Of a DNA stretch of 64,000 bases, positions 29,141 to 38,891 are shown in pieces (positions within the stretch are counted from its first letter, which is position 1; each line of letters begins with the position of its first letter). Below the pieces are notes generated by a model. That model was not told the origin of the DNA. It saw nothing but the letters and a program-made list of their open reading frames with translations, and searched no databases. The translations under genes were made by a program, and so were the position numbers. Source of the DNA: Acetobacter aceti NBRC 14818 (GTDB lineage Bacteria > Pseudomonadota > Alphaproteobacteria > Acetobacterales > Acetobacteraceae); contig NZ_AP023410.1 of the NCBI RefSeq assembly GCF_000193495.2, positions 682,001-746,000 on the forward strand, read 5' to 3'.

Positions 29141-30088
29141 CTATCGAACAACACGCCCGCTCTCTGCCTGAGCGATGACCCATGTATAAAAAGCCGATGC
29201 CTCCCGGCTCGTTCGCCGATGCAGTGTCAGGACATAGCCGTTCTCGCTTTTGATCGGCGTCGGCCAGAGTTTGACCAGTTGTCCCGTCTCCAGCGCCGTA
29301 TCAATCAGGGGATGCCAGCCCAGAGCAATACCTTCGTTCTGACAGGCTGACTGCATCAGAAGCGGAAAATGACTGAATGAGCGAAACACGTTCAACTGAC
29401 CACTCAGTGTCTGCGGACGATCGCTCCCCACCTTCCGGAACCAGCTCTCCCAGTTCAGCCACAATTTCCCGTCGCCTTTCAGGTGCAGGAGCTGAGCCTT
29501 GCGTATCTCTTCCACGCTATCGAATGGCCCGTGGTGATCCAGATAAGTTCGTCCACACACAGGATAGACTTCCTCCTGAAAAAGCATTTTTCGTTGGAAA
29601 ACTGGATCATCTTCCCTGATGGGACCGGGTTCAAACAGGATCGAAACATCAGGTCGAATATCACCAGACGCCGTCTCGGACAGATTTCTCGTGGTGACGA
29701 TCTGGACTTCCACATCGGGGCAAAACCGTTCGAAGTCTGACAGACGTTCCATGAGCCAGGTGGCGCCAAACCCGTAATCGGTGACCACGGCGATCTGTCG
29801 TCGTCCTACCGCCGTAGCAGCGATCTCTCCCAGACAGGTGCGGATGCGTCCGGTGCTTTCCGTCGCGGCGTCGAACAGCAAACGCCCTGCTTCCGTCAAA
29901 ATCACACCGCGATGTCCACGTGTGAACAGCGGATGACCGATCACGCGTTCTATCTGCCCGATCTGTCGACTGACATTTGGCTGTGTCACGCCCAGTTCAG
30001 CAGCGGCAGCACTGAAGCTACCCAGCCTACCCACAGCCTCCAACAGGCGGAGATGGGCAAGCACATATTCCACTACGTAAGGTGTCAT
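29141..30088 (-). CDS. LysR-family transcriptional regulator
   Basis: A 315-residue LysR regulator. The winged helix-turn-helix occupies about residues 10-70 (GSFSAAAAELGVTQPNVSRQIGQIE, written here as the family's best conserved stretch split by LGVTQ), followed by the linker helix and a periplasmic-binding-protein-like effector domain from about residue 95. The start MTPYVVEYVLAHLRLLEAV fits the family. It diverges from the TonB receptor, TauD-type dioxygenase and MFS genes, so it most likely controls them and itself from the shared 327-bp region. The effector is unknown; a compound taken up by the locus is the simplest guess. Confidence 0.88.
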   Translation of the reverse strand: MTPYVVEYVLAHLRLLEAVGRLGSFSAAAAELGVTQPNVSRQIGQIERVIGHPLFTRGHRGVILTEAGRLLFDAATESTGRIRTCLGEIAATAVGRRQIAVVTDYGFGATWLMERLSDFERFCPDVEVQIVTTRNLSETASGDIRPDVSILFEPGPIREDDPVFQRKMLFQEEVYPVCGRTYLDHHGPFDSVEEIRKAQLLHLKGDGKLWLNWESWFRKVGSDRPQTLSGQLNVFRSFSHFPLLMQSACQNEGIALGWHPLIDTALETGQLVKLWPTPIKSENGYVLTLHRRTSREASAFYTWVIAQAESGRVVR

Positions 30089-30415
30089 AATTCAGGGTTA
30101 TATCACACATAATAAACGCACTACATCACAAACAATCATGTTTTGTGGTTAATAGTGAAATACACCATATGAACGTTATATTTTGCGCTCCTTACGGAAC
30201 CCAGTCGATGCCCCACCTATCGTCCCGTGTCGTTTCTCACCACGGAATCCAATTCCAGAGCCATCCAGGCAACACAATAATCAACGAAAATAAATCGGAT
30301 AATATCCATATAATCCATACCACGATGTCCTGTCGATAAAGCCACACCCCGCCTCTCACCCATTCAATGCCCTAGCGATCATCGCGCATGCATTTTCCTA
30401 AAAAGGCCTGTGGCT
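30089..30415. promoter_or_regulatory. Divergent control region between LysR gene and TonB receptor
   Basis: This AT-rich 327-bp gap should hold both promoters. CACAAA (30127-30132) and TTTGTG (30142-30147), nine bases apart, form a dyad of the size LysR proteins bind. A TATAAT at 30309-30314 is a -10 candidate for the receptor, but no good -35 is visible. Assignments are tentative. Confidence 0.4.
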
Positions 30416-32821
30416 ATGGAATTCCATTTTCTTCTGAACGGTACGGTTGCAACGGCCTTTCTCATATCGGCCAATTCCGTGGCTATCGCAGCCACCGATG
30501 CCTCCCACAAAGCAGGCGATCTGGGCGGCGCAGGCATACCGCACGCAACGTCGCACAAACCGGCTAGGGGCCTGAAATCAGTCAAACAGAAAGACCCTGA
30601 ACAACTGACAGTCAGCGCACGACGCTCTTACGCCCGCGGCATCACCGAAACGATTTCCTCGGAAGTGCTCGCAAGGTCTGTGCCGGGCACAAACCCTCAG
30701 AAAGTGCTCGCAACTCGTCCGGGCGTGATGTTCCAGTCTGCCGATCCACAAGGTCTGGATACATGGTCAGCCCAGTTTTACATGCACGGGTTCCTGCAAA
30801 ACCAGATTGGCATGACACTCGACGGTATACCGCTCGGCGATCAGGAATTCCGCTCTCTCAATGGTCTGAATACGACAGCCGCCATCGCTTCCGAAAATGT
30901 CGGTCGCGTCAACATGTCGATGAGCGCAGGCGCGGAATCCGTCGCCAGCACGTCAAATCTGGGCGGCTCACTTGAGTATTTTTCATCCGACCCAACGCAC
31001 GAACATCATCTGACGACAGCACAGACTTTCGGAAGCAACGCCGCCTATCACACCTTCATTCGTGCCGACAGTGGCGACCTGAACCAGATCGGATCGCGCT
31101 TCTATGTCTCCTACATGAGAAACAACACCGACAAATGGAAAGGCGGCGGCAACCAGTTCGCACAACAGGTCAACGCGAAATTTCTCCAGCCTATTGGTCA
31201 GGACAGCCGTATCTCAACCTTCTTCGACTGGTCCGACAAGGATCTCTACAATTATCAGGACATGTCCTTCGACATGCTGAAGAACGGCGGCTACAAACTT
31301 GATAACTTCGTCGGAACACCCGACGGTTATGCCAAGGCCTATCGACTGGCCCAGTCGCTCAACAATCTCCCCGGCGGTGCTATTCCTGCCGGTTATTCAC
31401 GGATGTCAGACCCTTGGGACGCGTCCTATTATGACGCCGTTACCGCAGAACGGGATTATCTAGGCGGCCTGACTGCGGATTTCTCCCTGACACACGCCCT
31501 GCGCTGGAAAACGACCATTTATGGTCATGGGCAGTACAGACGAGGTGGCTGGACAACGCCTTACCTCACTTCGCCCAACGGAGCGCCGCTGGCTGAGCAG
31601 ATCAACGCCAGCAACACGCAGAGATACGGTTTCACATCCGCCCTGACCTACACGATTGCCCACAACGATATCAGCGCTGGCGTCTGGTACGAAAACTTCC
31701 ATACCCAGATTGGGCGTTACGGTATTGAGCAACCTCTTCTCGGAGAGGGATCGCCCATAAATGCACTAGGCACCCTACCCGCCGGCTATCAGGATTTCTG
31801 GTCACAGACCTTCAACTCCAACAGCTTTACGGCATTTGTGCAGGATACGTACCATCCAATCGAAAATCTCGCCCTGCATTTCGGCTTTAAATCCCTGCTG
31901 CAAACCGTGCGAGCAGGACAGAACGCCAATGACGCGTCCTACACTGGAACAGACGCCATTGCCGCTGGCAGCATGACAACGGCCCGCGCCTTCTTGCCGC
32001 ATATCAGCGCTGACTGGCATTTCCTCCGTCATCACGAGCTGTTTTTCGATATCTCGGAAAACATGAAAGCCTACCCTGTAGCTGCCTACAAACAGGGTGC
32101 CTCGCCTTTTGCTGTCACCCAGAGTCAGTTCAATCAGATCCGTGGCGGGCTGAAACCGGAAACCGACTGGAATTATGCAGTGGGGTATCGCTACCTCGAC
32201 AAGATCCTGTCTGCATCGGTGTATGCCTATCACACGGACTTTCATAACCGACTACAACAGACGACATCCGGAACAATCGTCAATCCGATCTCGACGGTCG
32301 CCAATGTCGGGTCCGTGACCATGAACGGCGTGGATGCCGGGCTGACAATCCGTCTGCTACGTGACGTCTCACTTTATAACAGCGTGAGTTATAATCACGC
32401 GACTTATGGTGACAATCTTGTCGAGGCTGGCGTGACGTACGCCACCCATGGCCAGCAGATCGTCAACTATCCGCGCTTTATGTACAAAGCCAGCCTGTCC
32501 TACAGTCATGGCGGGTTCGAAGCGCATATCGACACCCAATATCTCGGCCAACGCAATTTCAGCTATGTCGGCGACATGAAAGCGCCCGGTTACTGGCTGG
32601 AAAATCTGGGCATGCGTTATAATTTCGGCAAGATGGCGCAATACAACCGCAATCTCGATTTTGTAAAAAACATAACTCTTTCCTTCGACATCTATAATCT
32701 AGCCAACCAGAAATACATCGCGACGATGGGTGAAAACGGCAACCCGGTGTCAGGCGACTACCAGTCTTTCATGGTTGGCGCTCCGCGACAGTTCTTCGGT
32801 TCCATCAAGGCAGAATTCTGA
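30416..32821 (+). CDS. TonB-dependent outer-membrane receptor
   Basis: An 801-residue receptor that would import a scarce ligand using TonB energy. Residues 1-27 look like a signal peptide ending AIA. The plug domain follows (about 60-200), with QKVLATRPGVMFQ, MHGF and a GIPLGD motif; the rest is a long aromatic-rich beta-barrel that ends in the terminal Phe needed for outer-membrane insertion. No classical TonB box is certain; EQLTVSARR near residue 60 occupies that place. ATG 30416 is used, though GTG 30410 is possible. It is followed after 41 bp by the dioxygenase gene. Confidence 0.9.
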   Translation: MEFHFLLNGTVATAFLISANSVAIAATDASHKAGDLGGAGIPHATSHKPARGLKSVKQKDPEQLTVSARRSYARGITETISSEVLARSVPGTNPQKVLATRPGVMFQSADPQGLDTWSAQFYMHGFLQNQIGMTLDGIPLGDQEFRSLNGLNTTAAIASENVGRVNMSMSAGAESVASTSNLGGSLEYFSSDPTHEHHLTTAQTFGSNAAYHTFIRADSGDLNQIGSRFYVSYMRNNTDKWKGGGNQFAQQVNAKFLQPIGQDSRISTFFDWSDKDLYNYQDMSFDMLKNGGYKLDNFVGTPDGYAKAYRLAQSLNNLPGGAIPAGYSRMSDPWDASYYDAVTAERDYLGGLTADFSLTHALRWKTTIYGHGQYRRGGWTTPYLTSPNGAPLAEQINASNTQRYGFTSALTYTIAHNDISAGVWYENFHTQIGRYGIEQPLLGEGSPINALGTLPAGYQDFWSQTFNSNSFTAFVQDTYHPIENLALHFGFKSLLQTVRAGQNANDASYTGTDAIAAGSMTTARAFLPHISADWHFLRHHELFFDISENMKAYPVAAYKQGASPFAVTQSQFNQIRGGLKPETDWNYAVGYRYLDKILSASVYAYHTDFHNRLQQTTSGTIVNPISTVANVGSVTMNGVDAGLTIRLLRDVSLYNSVSYNHATYGDNLVEAGVTYATHGQQIVNYPRFMYKASLSYSHGGFEAHIDTQYLGQRNFSYVGDMKAPGYWLENLGMRYNFGKMAQYNRNLDFVKNITLSFDIYNLANQKYIATMGENGNPVSGDYQSFMVGAPRQFFGSIKAEF

Positions 32822-32862
32822 TCTCAACACCCTTCAGAACACTCATCCCGCAGGAAACAGTC

Positions 32863-33774
32863 ATGAATCAGAATACGATTTCTTCTCCTCGCCCCGTCAC
32901 AATAACGGCTGACCTCAAGCTGCGACCGATCGCTGGACGCATCGGTGCAGAAGTGCAGGAAATTGCCCTTACCCCAGACCTGAGCCCAGCCACCATTCAG
33001 GCCCTCCGCGACGCATTGACGCACCACAAGGTTCTCTTTTTTCGGGACCAGCATCATGTCGATGCCGCAACACAGACAGCATTCGGCAGGAAATGGGGCG
33101 AACCTGTCGGGCACCCCACCGCGCCGGGGCAGACAGGCGATCATCTGCTGGAACTGAGCGCAGAGCATGGAGGAAAAGCCAATGTCTGGCATACTGACAT
33201 GACTTTTCTGGAATCCTATCCTGCCGTCTCCATCCTGCGTGCCGTCAATGTGCCTCCCTGCGGTGGCGATACGGTCTGGGCCAACACAGCCGCTGCCTAC
33301 GAACATCTTCCGGACCATCTGAAACAACTGGCCGACGGACTATGGGCTGTTCATTCCAACGATTATGACTACGCCGTCAATCAAACCCGCCCTGATCAAG
33401 CGATGGATGCCTATCATGCGACGTTCGCCTCCTCCGTTTTTGAAGCGGAACAACCACTGGTACGCCTGCATCCGATATCCGGAGAAAAATCTCTAATCCT
33501 CGGCGGATTTTTCAAGAAATTTTCCAACCTTTCCCTATCGGACTCCCGTCATCTGTTCGAGATATTCCAGACACATATCACACGTCTGGAAAATACCGTT
33601 CGCTGGCAATGGAAAAAAGGAGATGTGGCAATCTGGGACAACCAGAGCACACAACATTATGCACTGGACGATTACGGCAATTATCCGCGCGTAATGCAGC
33701 GCCTTACCCTGCGTGGCGAATCCAGTCTTTCCACTGATGGCCGGTATAGCCGTCAGCTTCTTCCCGCCAAGTGA
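32863..33774 (+). CDS. TauD/TfdA-family 2-oxoglutarate-dependent dioxygenase
   Basis: A 303-residue Fe(II)/2-oxoglutarate oxygenase. The iron ligands are H110 and D112 (WHTDMTF) and H265 (QSTQHYAL), with R276 eleven residues after the last His as expected for the arginine that holds 2-oxoglutarate. TauD and the alkylsulfatase AtsK belong to this group and release sulfite or sulfate from sulfonates or sulfate esters; TfdA-like members cleave aryl ethers. The sequence alone does not tell which. The stop overlaps the GTG start of the MFS gene, so both are co-translated. Confidence 0.88.
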   Translation: MNQNTISSPRPVTITADLKLRPIAGRIGAEVQEIALTPDLSPATIQALRDALTHHKVLFFRDQHHVDAATQTAFGRKWGEPVGHPTAPGQTGDHLLELSAEHGGKANVWHTDMTFLESYPAVSILRAVNVPPCGGDTVWANTAAAYEHLPDHLKQLADGLWAVHSNDYDYAVNQTRPDQAMDAYHATFASSVFEAEQPLVRLHPISGEKSLILGGFFKKFSNLSLSDSRHLFEIFQTHITRLENTVRWQWKKGDVAIWDNQSTQHYALDDYGNYPRVMQRLTLRGESSLSTDGRYSRQLLPAK

Positions 33775-34982
33775 ATCAGATTGTGTCAGTAAACAGCAGC
33801 ACGCATCCGGTTCCCAGCATGATACGGAAAGAGACTGTATCCATTCCCTTTTCAGTCGCGCTGGTCGTGGCTCTCGGAGCCATCACCGCAACGGCCCACC
33901 TTGGTAACAACTTCACTCCCTATCTGATCGGCGGACTGATCGACCTGTTCGGTTTTTCGCCACTTCAGATGGGCGTGTGGAGCATGGTGGAGCTTCTCGC
34001 CTACGCCGCAACGATGCTGTTCATCGCTCCCCATGTCGTCCGTCTCAGTCCTCGACGACTGGCGCTTGTAGCAGGAGTTCTGATTGGGGCAGCACAGTTT
34101 TCCTCATCTCTTCTGGACAGCTTTATCCCGCTTCTGGTCACGCGTATGGCATGTGGATTGGGTTTCGGGCTGGCGAATACCGCCCTGAATCTGACAGCGG
34201 CCCGCACGGACAGCCCCACGCGTGCGCTGTCCATAGGCCTGGCCGTCCAGACGATTGTCTACACTCTGATCAATCTCGCCTTACCCGTTGTTGGAACGCA
34301 TCATGGCACGCCGGGCATGTTTACCATGCTCGCTATTCTGGCCGTGCTGTTCACCATTGCGGGCGGAAGTCTGCTACCTGATCGACCAGTCGCGCAACAC
34401 CTTCAGGCACCGGTTCAATGGAATGAGTTGAAAAGCGATGGCCGGATTGTGCTGACAGCGATCTCCCTGTTCAGTTTCGGCAGTCTGGCGCTGTGGCCGT
34501 TCATCGAACGTGCTGCGCATGAAATCGGCATATCGGCAGTCACTTACGGTCGATATCAGAGCATTGCGACACTTGCCTGCGCGGTGAGCAACACCGTCTT
34601 CGGCATTCTTGCTCCGCGCATTCCACGCCGACGGAGCCTGCCTGTCGCACTGCTCATCTGTGGGCTGTCGTGCGCCGCACTCACGCTCATTTCCAACGAG
34701 GCAGGCTTTGCCATCGCCCTGATTGTGTTCAATGTCAGCTGGCTGATCGCCTATCCGCTCATACTCAGCGTCGCTTACCAGATCGATGCAGGTGGGCGTC
34801 TTGCCGTTCTGTGTTCATCAGCCTGGATTGTGAACATGGCGGCAGGTTCGCTTGTCACCGGCGCGATAGCAGAATGGCTGGGAAACTATGTGCTCGTTGG
34901 CCCGCTGGGACTGATCTCGTGCGTCGGAGCCTTTCTGCTCCTTCGCCCTCTTGTTCATTCCCGTGTCGGAAGCGGGGGATAA
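33771..34982 (+). CDS. MFS transporter
   Basis: A 403-residue major facilitator transporter with about twelve membrane helices in two halves. The loop between helices 2 and 3 has RLSPRRLALVAG, and helix 4 starts with RMACGLGFGLANT. It overlaps the TauD-type gene by four bases (GTGA); ATG 33819 is an alternative start. The receptor-dioxygenase-MFS order suggests it moves the imported compound across the inner membrane, or exports its product. No substrate class can be assigned from the sequence. Confidence 0.85.
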   Translation: MNQIVSVNSSTHPVPSMIRKETVSIPFSVALVVALGAITATAHLGNNFTPYLIGGLIDLFGFSPLQMGVWSMVELLAYAATMLFIAPHVVRLSPRRLALVAGVLIGAAQFSSSLLDSFIPLLVTRMACGLGFGLANTALNLTAARTDSPTRALSIGLAVQTIVYTLINLALPVVGTHHGTPGMFTMLAILAVLFTIAGGSLLPDRPVAQHLQAPVQWNELKSDGRIVLTAISLFSFGSLALWPFIERAAHEIGISAVTYGRYQSIATLACAVSNTVFGILAPRIPRRRSLPVALLICGLSCAALTLISNEAGFAIALIVFNVSWLIAYPLILSVAYQIDAGGRLAVLCSSAWIVNMAAGSLVTGAIAEWLGNYVLVGPLGLISCVGAFLLLRPLVHSRVGSGG

Positions 34983-35187
34983 AGCAGAAGATGCTCACTG
35001 CCACTTATACCGAGCCCCGTTTGAGTGGCGGTCAAGGATCCAGAGAAGCCTGTCATTTCCTCTCATTCGGGGAAGATGAAGACCGACGACATCGGCTCAA
35101 TGCCTCGCCCTGCCTTCCGAATACGCGCTGTCTCTCGCTTCCAAAGCGTTTCTGGTACATCCTTCATACGAATCGTAAACTCAAATC

Positions 35188-35346
35188 ATGTCAGGGATCA
35201 TGCACCGCGCTCTGCTTCTGGGCTTTTGTAGCCTTATCCTTTCCGGCTGTTCCTGGTTCGGGGGCTCCTCCAATCACCACCTCACTCAGCAGCAGCAGTG
35301 GGAAGCACTCGGCTACAAGGACGGCCTCAAGTCGGTGAAGCACTGA
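35188..35346 (+). CDS. Small lipoprotein (52 aa)
   Basis: A short open frame encodes 52 residues with a lipoprotein signal: MHRALLLGFCSLILSGC, lipobox LSGC at Cys21. The mature part is only about 32 residues, with Gln-rich TQQQQ followed by WEALGYKDGLKSVKH. Start is ATG 35188, or ATG 35200 four codons later; no strong ribosome site is seen. The strong lipobox and hydrophilic mature part argue that it is real. Function unknown. It stands alone between the MFS gene and the DHA2 exporter. Confidence 0.6.
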   Translation: MSGIMHRALLLGFCSLILSGCSWFGGSSNHHLTQQQQWEALGYKDGLKSVKH

Positions 35347-35467
35347 CCCCTGCAATCTCCCCTGCCATTCCAGACAGGGGATCTTCACCCGCCTGTGACA
35401 GGTACCAAGCGCTTTCCAGACGTTGTCCTGTTCTGAGAATCCTTCCCATGAGGATAAGGTCAGCGGG

Positions 35468-36844
35468 ATGACAGTTTCAGAGCCAATACATTCCCCGGCA
35501 ACCGGCCTTTACGGTGCGGCGCGTCTCAAGGCGATGACTGCAGTCTGCCTCGCCGTTCTGCTGGCCCAGATCGACTATGCGATCGCCAATATCGCGCTTC
35601 CCGATATCGGGGCGGACCTGCACAGTTCCGCTTCCGACACGGTCTGGGTGGTGAACGCCTACCAGCTCGCCAGCCTGTCATCACTCCTGCCGCTGGCCGC
35701 CGCAGGAGCCTGGATCGGCTATGCACGCATGTGCATGATGGGGATCGCGCTTTTTATCGTCTCCTCGGTTGGATGCGCTCTTGCGCCCAGCCTGCCGGTG
35801 CTGACCATCGCCCGCGCCATACAGGGATTTGGTGCGGCCTCCATGCTCGGCGTCGTCTCCGCCCTGATCCGCTTCATCTACCCCGTTGAAGAACTCGGAA
35901 AAGGTGTCGCCGTTAACACACTGATCGTCGGTGTCGGTATGGCTCTCGGCCCGACCGTTGCGGGCATGATTCTGGCTGTCGCACACTGGCCGTGGCTTTT
36001 CTGGATCAATCTGCCGATCGGCGCGCTGACCTTCGTGCTTGCGGCAACTTCCCTGCCCACAACGCCTCGCCAGAAAGAAATGCCGGACCCTATTGGCGCC
36101 GTGCTCTGCATTATTGCCGTCACAGCACTCGGTCTCGGCGGGAACTCGGTCGCCCACTCCGACGGCGCGATGCTGGCCTGCGCCATGCTGGTTATTGGTG
36201 TGGCGGCCATGGGCAGCCTCATCCGCAAGGAAGCTGGAAGCCTTCAGCCCATTCTGCCCGTCGACCTCCTCCGAGGCCTCGGTTTCAGAATCGCCTTTAT
36301 CGTCGGCATCATCAGTTATATCGGCTCGAACCTGTTCATGATCTCCATGCCGTTTACGCTCCACGATCATTACGGCTGGAGCGCAACCTCCACGGGGCTG
36401 CTGATGACGCCGTGGGCATTCGGGCTGATCGTTTCTGCCTCCGTCACGCGTCGCATCGCCGATAAAATCCCCGCTGGAATCCTTTCCTCAATCGGCCTGA
36501 TCTGTGCCATGATCGGGTTTCTTGCCCTGCGTTTTCTGCCTGCTTCACCCACCGCTTTCGATGTCGCTTGGCGCATCGGCGTGGCCGGTTTCGGGTTTGG
36601 CGTCTTTCAGGTCCCCAACAACCGGGCCATGCTGCTGACTGCTGCAGCCGGGCGCGAAGGTGGAGCGAGCGGCATGGTGCAGGTCTCCCGTCAGAGTGGA
36701 CAGACCTTCGGTGGCATTGGAACAGCGCTCATCCTGCGTCTTGTTCCCATAAGCGGCAGCCTTGTGTGTCTTGACGGAGCCGCCTTCTGTGCCGGCCTCG
36801 CAGCCCTACTGAGCGCCTCACGCATGATCAGCCGCCGGAAATGA
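35468..36844 (+). CDS. MFS transporter, DHA2 (14-helix) drug-exporter type
   Basis: A 458-residue exporter with about fourteen hydrophobic helices. Markers of the DHA2 family are LAQIDYAIANIALPDIG in helix 1, SDTVWVVNAYQL, and IARAIQGFGAASMLG in helix 4. Such pumps expel drugs or organic solutes using the proton gradient. The start ATG 35468 has AAGG nine bases upstream. No regulator is adjacent, and the following cysE gene is 91 bp downstream in the same direction. The substrate is unknown. Confidence 0.88.
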   Translation: MTVSEPIHSPATGLYGAARLKAMTAVCLAVLLAQIDYAIANIALPDIGADLHSSASDTVWVVNAYQLASLSSLLPLAAAGAWIGYARMCMMGIALFIVSSVGCALAPSLPVLTIARAIQGFGAASMLGVVSALIRFIYPVEELGKGVAVNTLIVGVGMALGPTVAGMILAVAHWPWLFWINLPIGALTFVLAATSLPTTPRQKEMPDPIGAVLCIIAVTALGLGGNSVAHSDGAMLACAMLVIGVAAMGSLIRKEAGSLQPILPVDLLRGLGFRIAFIVGIISYIGSNLFMISMPFTLHDHYGWSATSTGLLMTPWAFGLIVSASVTRRIADKIPAGILSSIGLICAMIGFLALRFLPASPTAFDVAWRIGVAGFGFGVFQVPNNRAMLLTAAAGREGGASGMVQVSRQSGQTFGGIGTALILRLVPISGSLVCLDGAAFCAGLAALLSASRMISRRK

Positions 36845-36935
36845 CCCTTCGTTGCGGTCTTCGGGGGCAGTCTATAAAATTCAAATTTTCTCAGACAGTT
36901 ACCTTTCACCATCCAATCAACGGACCTCTCCATCA

Positions 36936-37754
36936 ATGACATATTCTGACACCGCAGAGGCTCCCATCAACCTGAATAGCCTGTGGAAACAGATGGTTCA
37001 GGAATCCCAAGTCTGCTGCGATCCGCTTGTCATGGGGCTGCTTTCCACGGGCATCAAGAACCATTCCAGCTTCGCGACGGCCCTGGCAGCGCTCATCGGT
37101 CGCAAACTTGGCGACCATTATGTAAGCATCGAGCAACTGACCAGTCTGGTGCTGGAATGCTACGGTGACACGCCTGATACGATCGTTGCGGGAGCCGCTG
37201 ATCTACAGGCCATCCGGGATCGTGACCCCGCATGCCCCGACTATGTGACGCCCTTCCTCTTCTTCAAGGGTTTCCACGCTGTCCAGTGCTACCGGGTGGC
37301 CCACTGGCTCTGGAACGGTAACCGACGCCATCTTGCACAGCATCTTCAGAGCCGGGCCTCCGAACTGTTCGCAGTCGACATTCATCCCGCCGCCAAGCTG
37401 GGCCGACGTATCCTGTTCGACCACGGAACCGGAATTGTGGTCGGCGAAACATCGATCATCGAAAACGATGTGTCTCTGCTTCAGGGCGTGACTCTGGGTG
37501 GCACAGGCAAGCACGCTGGCGATCGGCATCCGAGAATCCGCCGTGGTGTACTGATTGGAGCCGGAGCCAAGGTTCTGGGAGCGATTGAGGTTGGCGAAGG
37601 CGCCAAGGTGGGAGCCGGTTCCATCGTTCTGGAAGCCGTCCCTCCCTACACCACGGTCGTCGGCAACCCAGCACGGAAAGTGGGAACGCGTCTCAAGGAA
37701 ATGCCGTCCCTGACCATGGACCAGACATTGCCGCCGATTGATTACATCATCTGA
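36936..37754 (+). CDS. cysE: Serine O-acetyltransferase
   Basis: CysE makes O-acetylserine from serine and acetyl-CoA, the first committed step to cysteine. The 272-residue protein has the N-terminal helical domain (about residues 10-140) and a C-terminal left-handed beta-helix built of hexapeptide repeats, with IHPAAKLGRRILFDHGTG, VTLGGTGKHAGDRHP and VVGNPARKVG. This covers both the catalytic His residues and the CoA loop. ATG 36936 is preferred over an upstream in-frame codon. It converges on folP, with only ten bases between the stops. Confidence 0.93.
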   Translation: MTYSDTAEAPINLNSLWKQMVQESQVCCDPLVMGLLSTGIKNHSSFATALAALIGRKLGDHYVSIEQLTSLVLECYGDTPDTIVAGAADLQAIRDRDPACPDYVTPFLFFKGFHAVQCYRVAHWLWNGNRRHLAQHLQSRASELFAVDIHPAAKLGRRILFDHGTGIVVGETSIIENDVSLLQGVTLGGTGKHAGDRHPRIRRGVLIGAGAKVLGAIEVGEGAKVGAGSIVLEAVPPYTTVVGNPARKVGTRLKEMPSLTMDQTLPPIDYII

Positions 37755-37768
37755 TCCTTAGGGATCAG
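37751..37768. terminator. Hairpin over the cysE and folP stop codons
   Basis: CTGATCC and GGATCAG pair around a four-base loop, exactly spanning the two convergent stop codons. No T-run on either side, so termination is uncertain. Confidence 0.4.
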
Positions 37769-38796
37769 GCGGGAGAAAAAATTCCTTCCCATACCCGCAT
37801 GGCCTGAGTCATTCCGGCGCAGTCATGCACCCGCAGGATCGTGTCGCCCAGCGCCAGCCCCGGCAATGACGAGGCGATGGTTCCCGGATCGCGGGAGACT
37901 GCCTCGCTCACACCTGCCAGTGCGCCGATCATTCGTTTGCGGGAGGTGCCAAGCAGAACGCGGCAACCGAGATTGGCGAACAGAGGCAGTCTCCGGATCA
38001 GTTCGGCGTTCTGTGCAGTCGTTTTTGCAAAGCCAATACCGGGGTCCACGACCATACGATCACGGGAAATGCCCGCTTTCTCCGCAGCGATGAGTCTGTC
38101 GCCAAGCTCCCTCACCACATCAATCGCCACATCCCGGTAGTTCGTGAGACTTCCCATCGTCTCGGGAGTCCCACGCATATGCATCAGCGCTACGGGACAC
38201 GAGCGACTTGCCAGAAGAGACAGAGCATCCGGATCATGTGCTAGAGCCGTCACATCATTGATCAGGCAGGCACCCGCATCCAGAGCAGCCTCCATGGTTC
38301 GTGCGTTGCGGGTATCTACAGAAATACAGGTGCCCCGCGCGGACATTTCACGCAGTAGCGGCTCAAGCCTTACCCACTCTTCTTCGACCGATACGGGCAC
38401 TGAGCCGGGACGCGTGCTTTCTGCACCGATATCCAGAATGCGTGCACCGTCATGGATCAGTTTTTCAGCATGAGCGACGGCAATGGCAGGATCCACATAG
38501 CGGCCACCATCGCTGAAACTGTCCGGCGTGACATTGAGTATACCCATCACAACCGGCCCCGATGGGAGGCCTGCGTCGGAAGGTCGCATCGTAATGCGCT
38601 CCAGTTCCGGCAGCCATCCGTCAGGAATACGCTCGACTGGCATTGGGTCTGAGACCCAGTCTCCCTCAATGATCCTTACAAGCGTGAAGGCTGTTCTGCC
38701 GCCAGCCAGAGGAAGAGCAACTCCGGCTCTGACCGCAGCATCCGCAGTCGGTCCATGCACAAGACCAACAGGCTCGATAAGACGCACGGTATCCAT
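37765..38796 (-). CDS. folP: Dihydropteroate synthase
   Basis: FolP joins 4-aminobenzoate to the pterin diphosphate in folate synthesis and is the sulfonamide target. The TIM-barrel core begins at about residue 80 with MGILNVTPDSFSDGG, then IGAESTRPGS, a VDTRN segment, HMRGTPETM, DPGIGFAKT and the late LLGTSRKRMIG. The enzyme is usually 270-290 residues; here 343, because of an N-terminal extension of about 80 residues not part of the barrel. It lies downstream of ftsH, beyond a terminator. Confidence 0.95.
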   Translation of the reverse strand: MDTVRLIEPVGLVHGPTADAAVRAGVALPLAGGRTAFTLVRIIEGDWVSDPMPVERIPDGWLPELERITMRPSDAGLPSGPVVMGILNVTPDSFSDGGRYVDPAIAVAHAEKLIHDGARILDIGAESTRPGSVPVSVEEEWVRLEPLLREMSARGTCISVDTRNARTMEAALDAGACLINDVTALAHDPDALSLLASRSCPVALMHMRGTPETMGSLTNYRDVAIDVVRELGDRLIAAEKAGISRDRMVVDPGIGFAKTTAQNAELIRRLPLFANLGCRVLLGTSRKRMIGALAGVSEAVSRDPGTIASSLPGLALGDTILRVHDCAGMTQAMRVWEGIFSPA

Positions 38797-38842
38797 CGGT
38801 CACTCCGTCTGATTGAAGCAGGCCTCTGTATAAATCAGACAC

Positions 38843-38874
38843 AAAAAAAGGCGAGGACCGAAGCCCTCGCCTTT
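38843..38874 (-). terminator. Rho-independent terminator of ftsH
   Basis: On the minus strand a 10-bp stem (AAAGGCGAGG with CCTCGCCTTT) is followed by four more T and GTGT. It separates ftsH from folP. Confidence 0.88.
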
Positions 38875-38891
38875 GATGGAAGCAACCAGAA

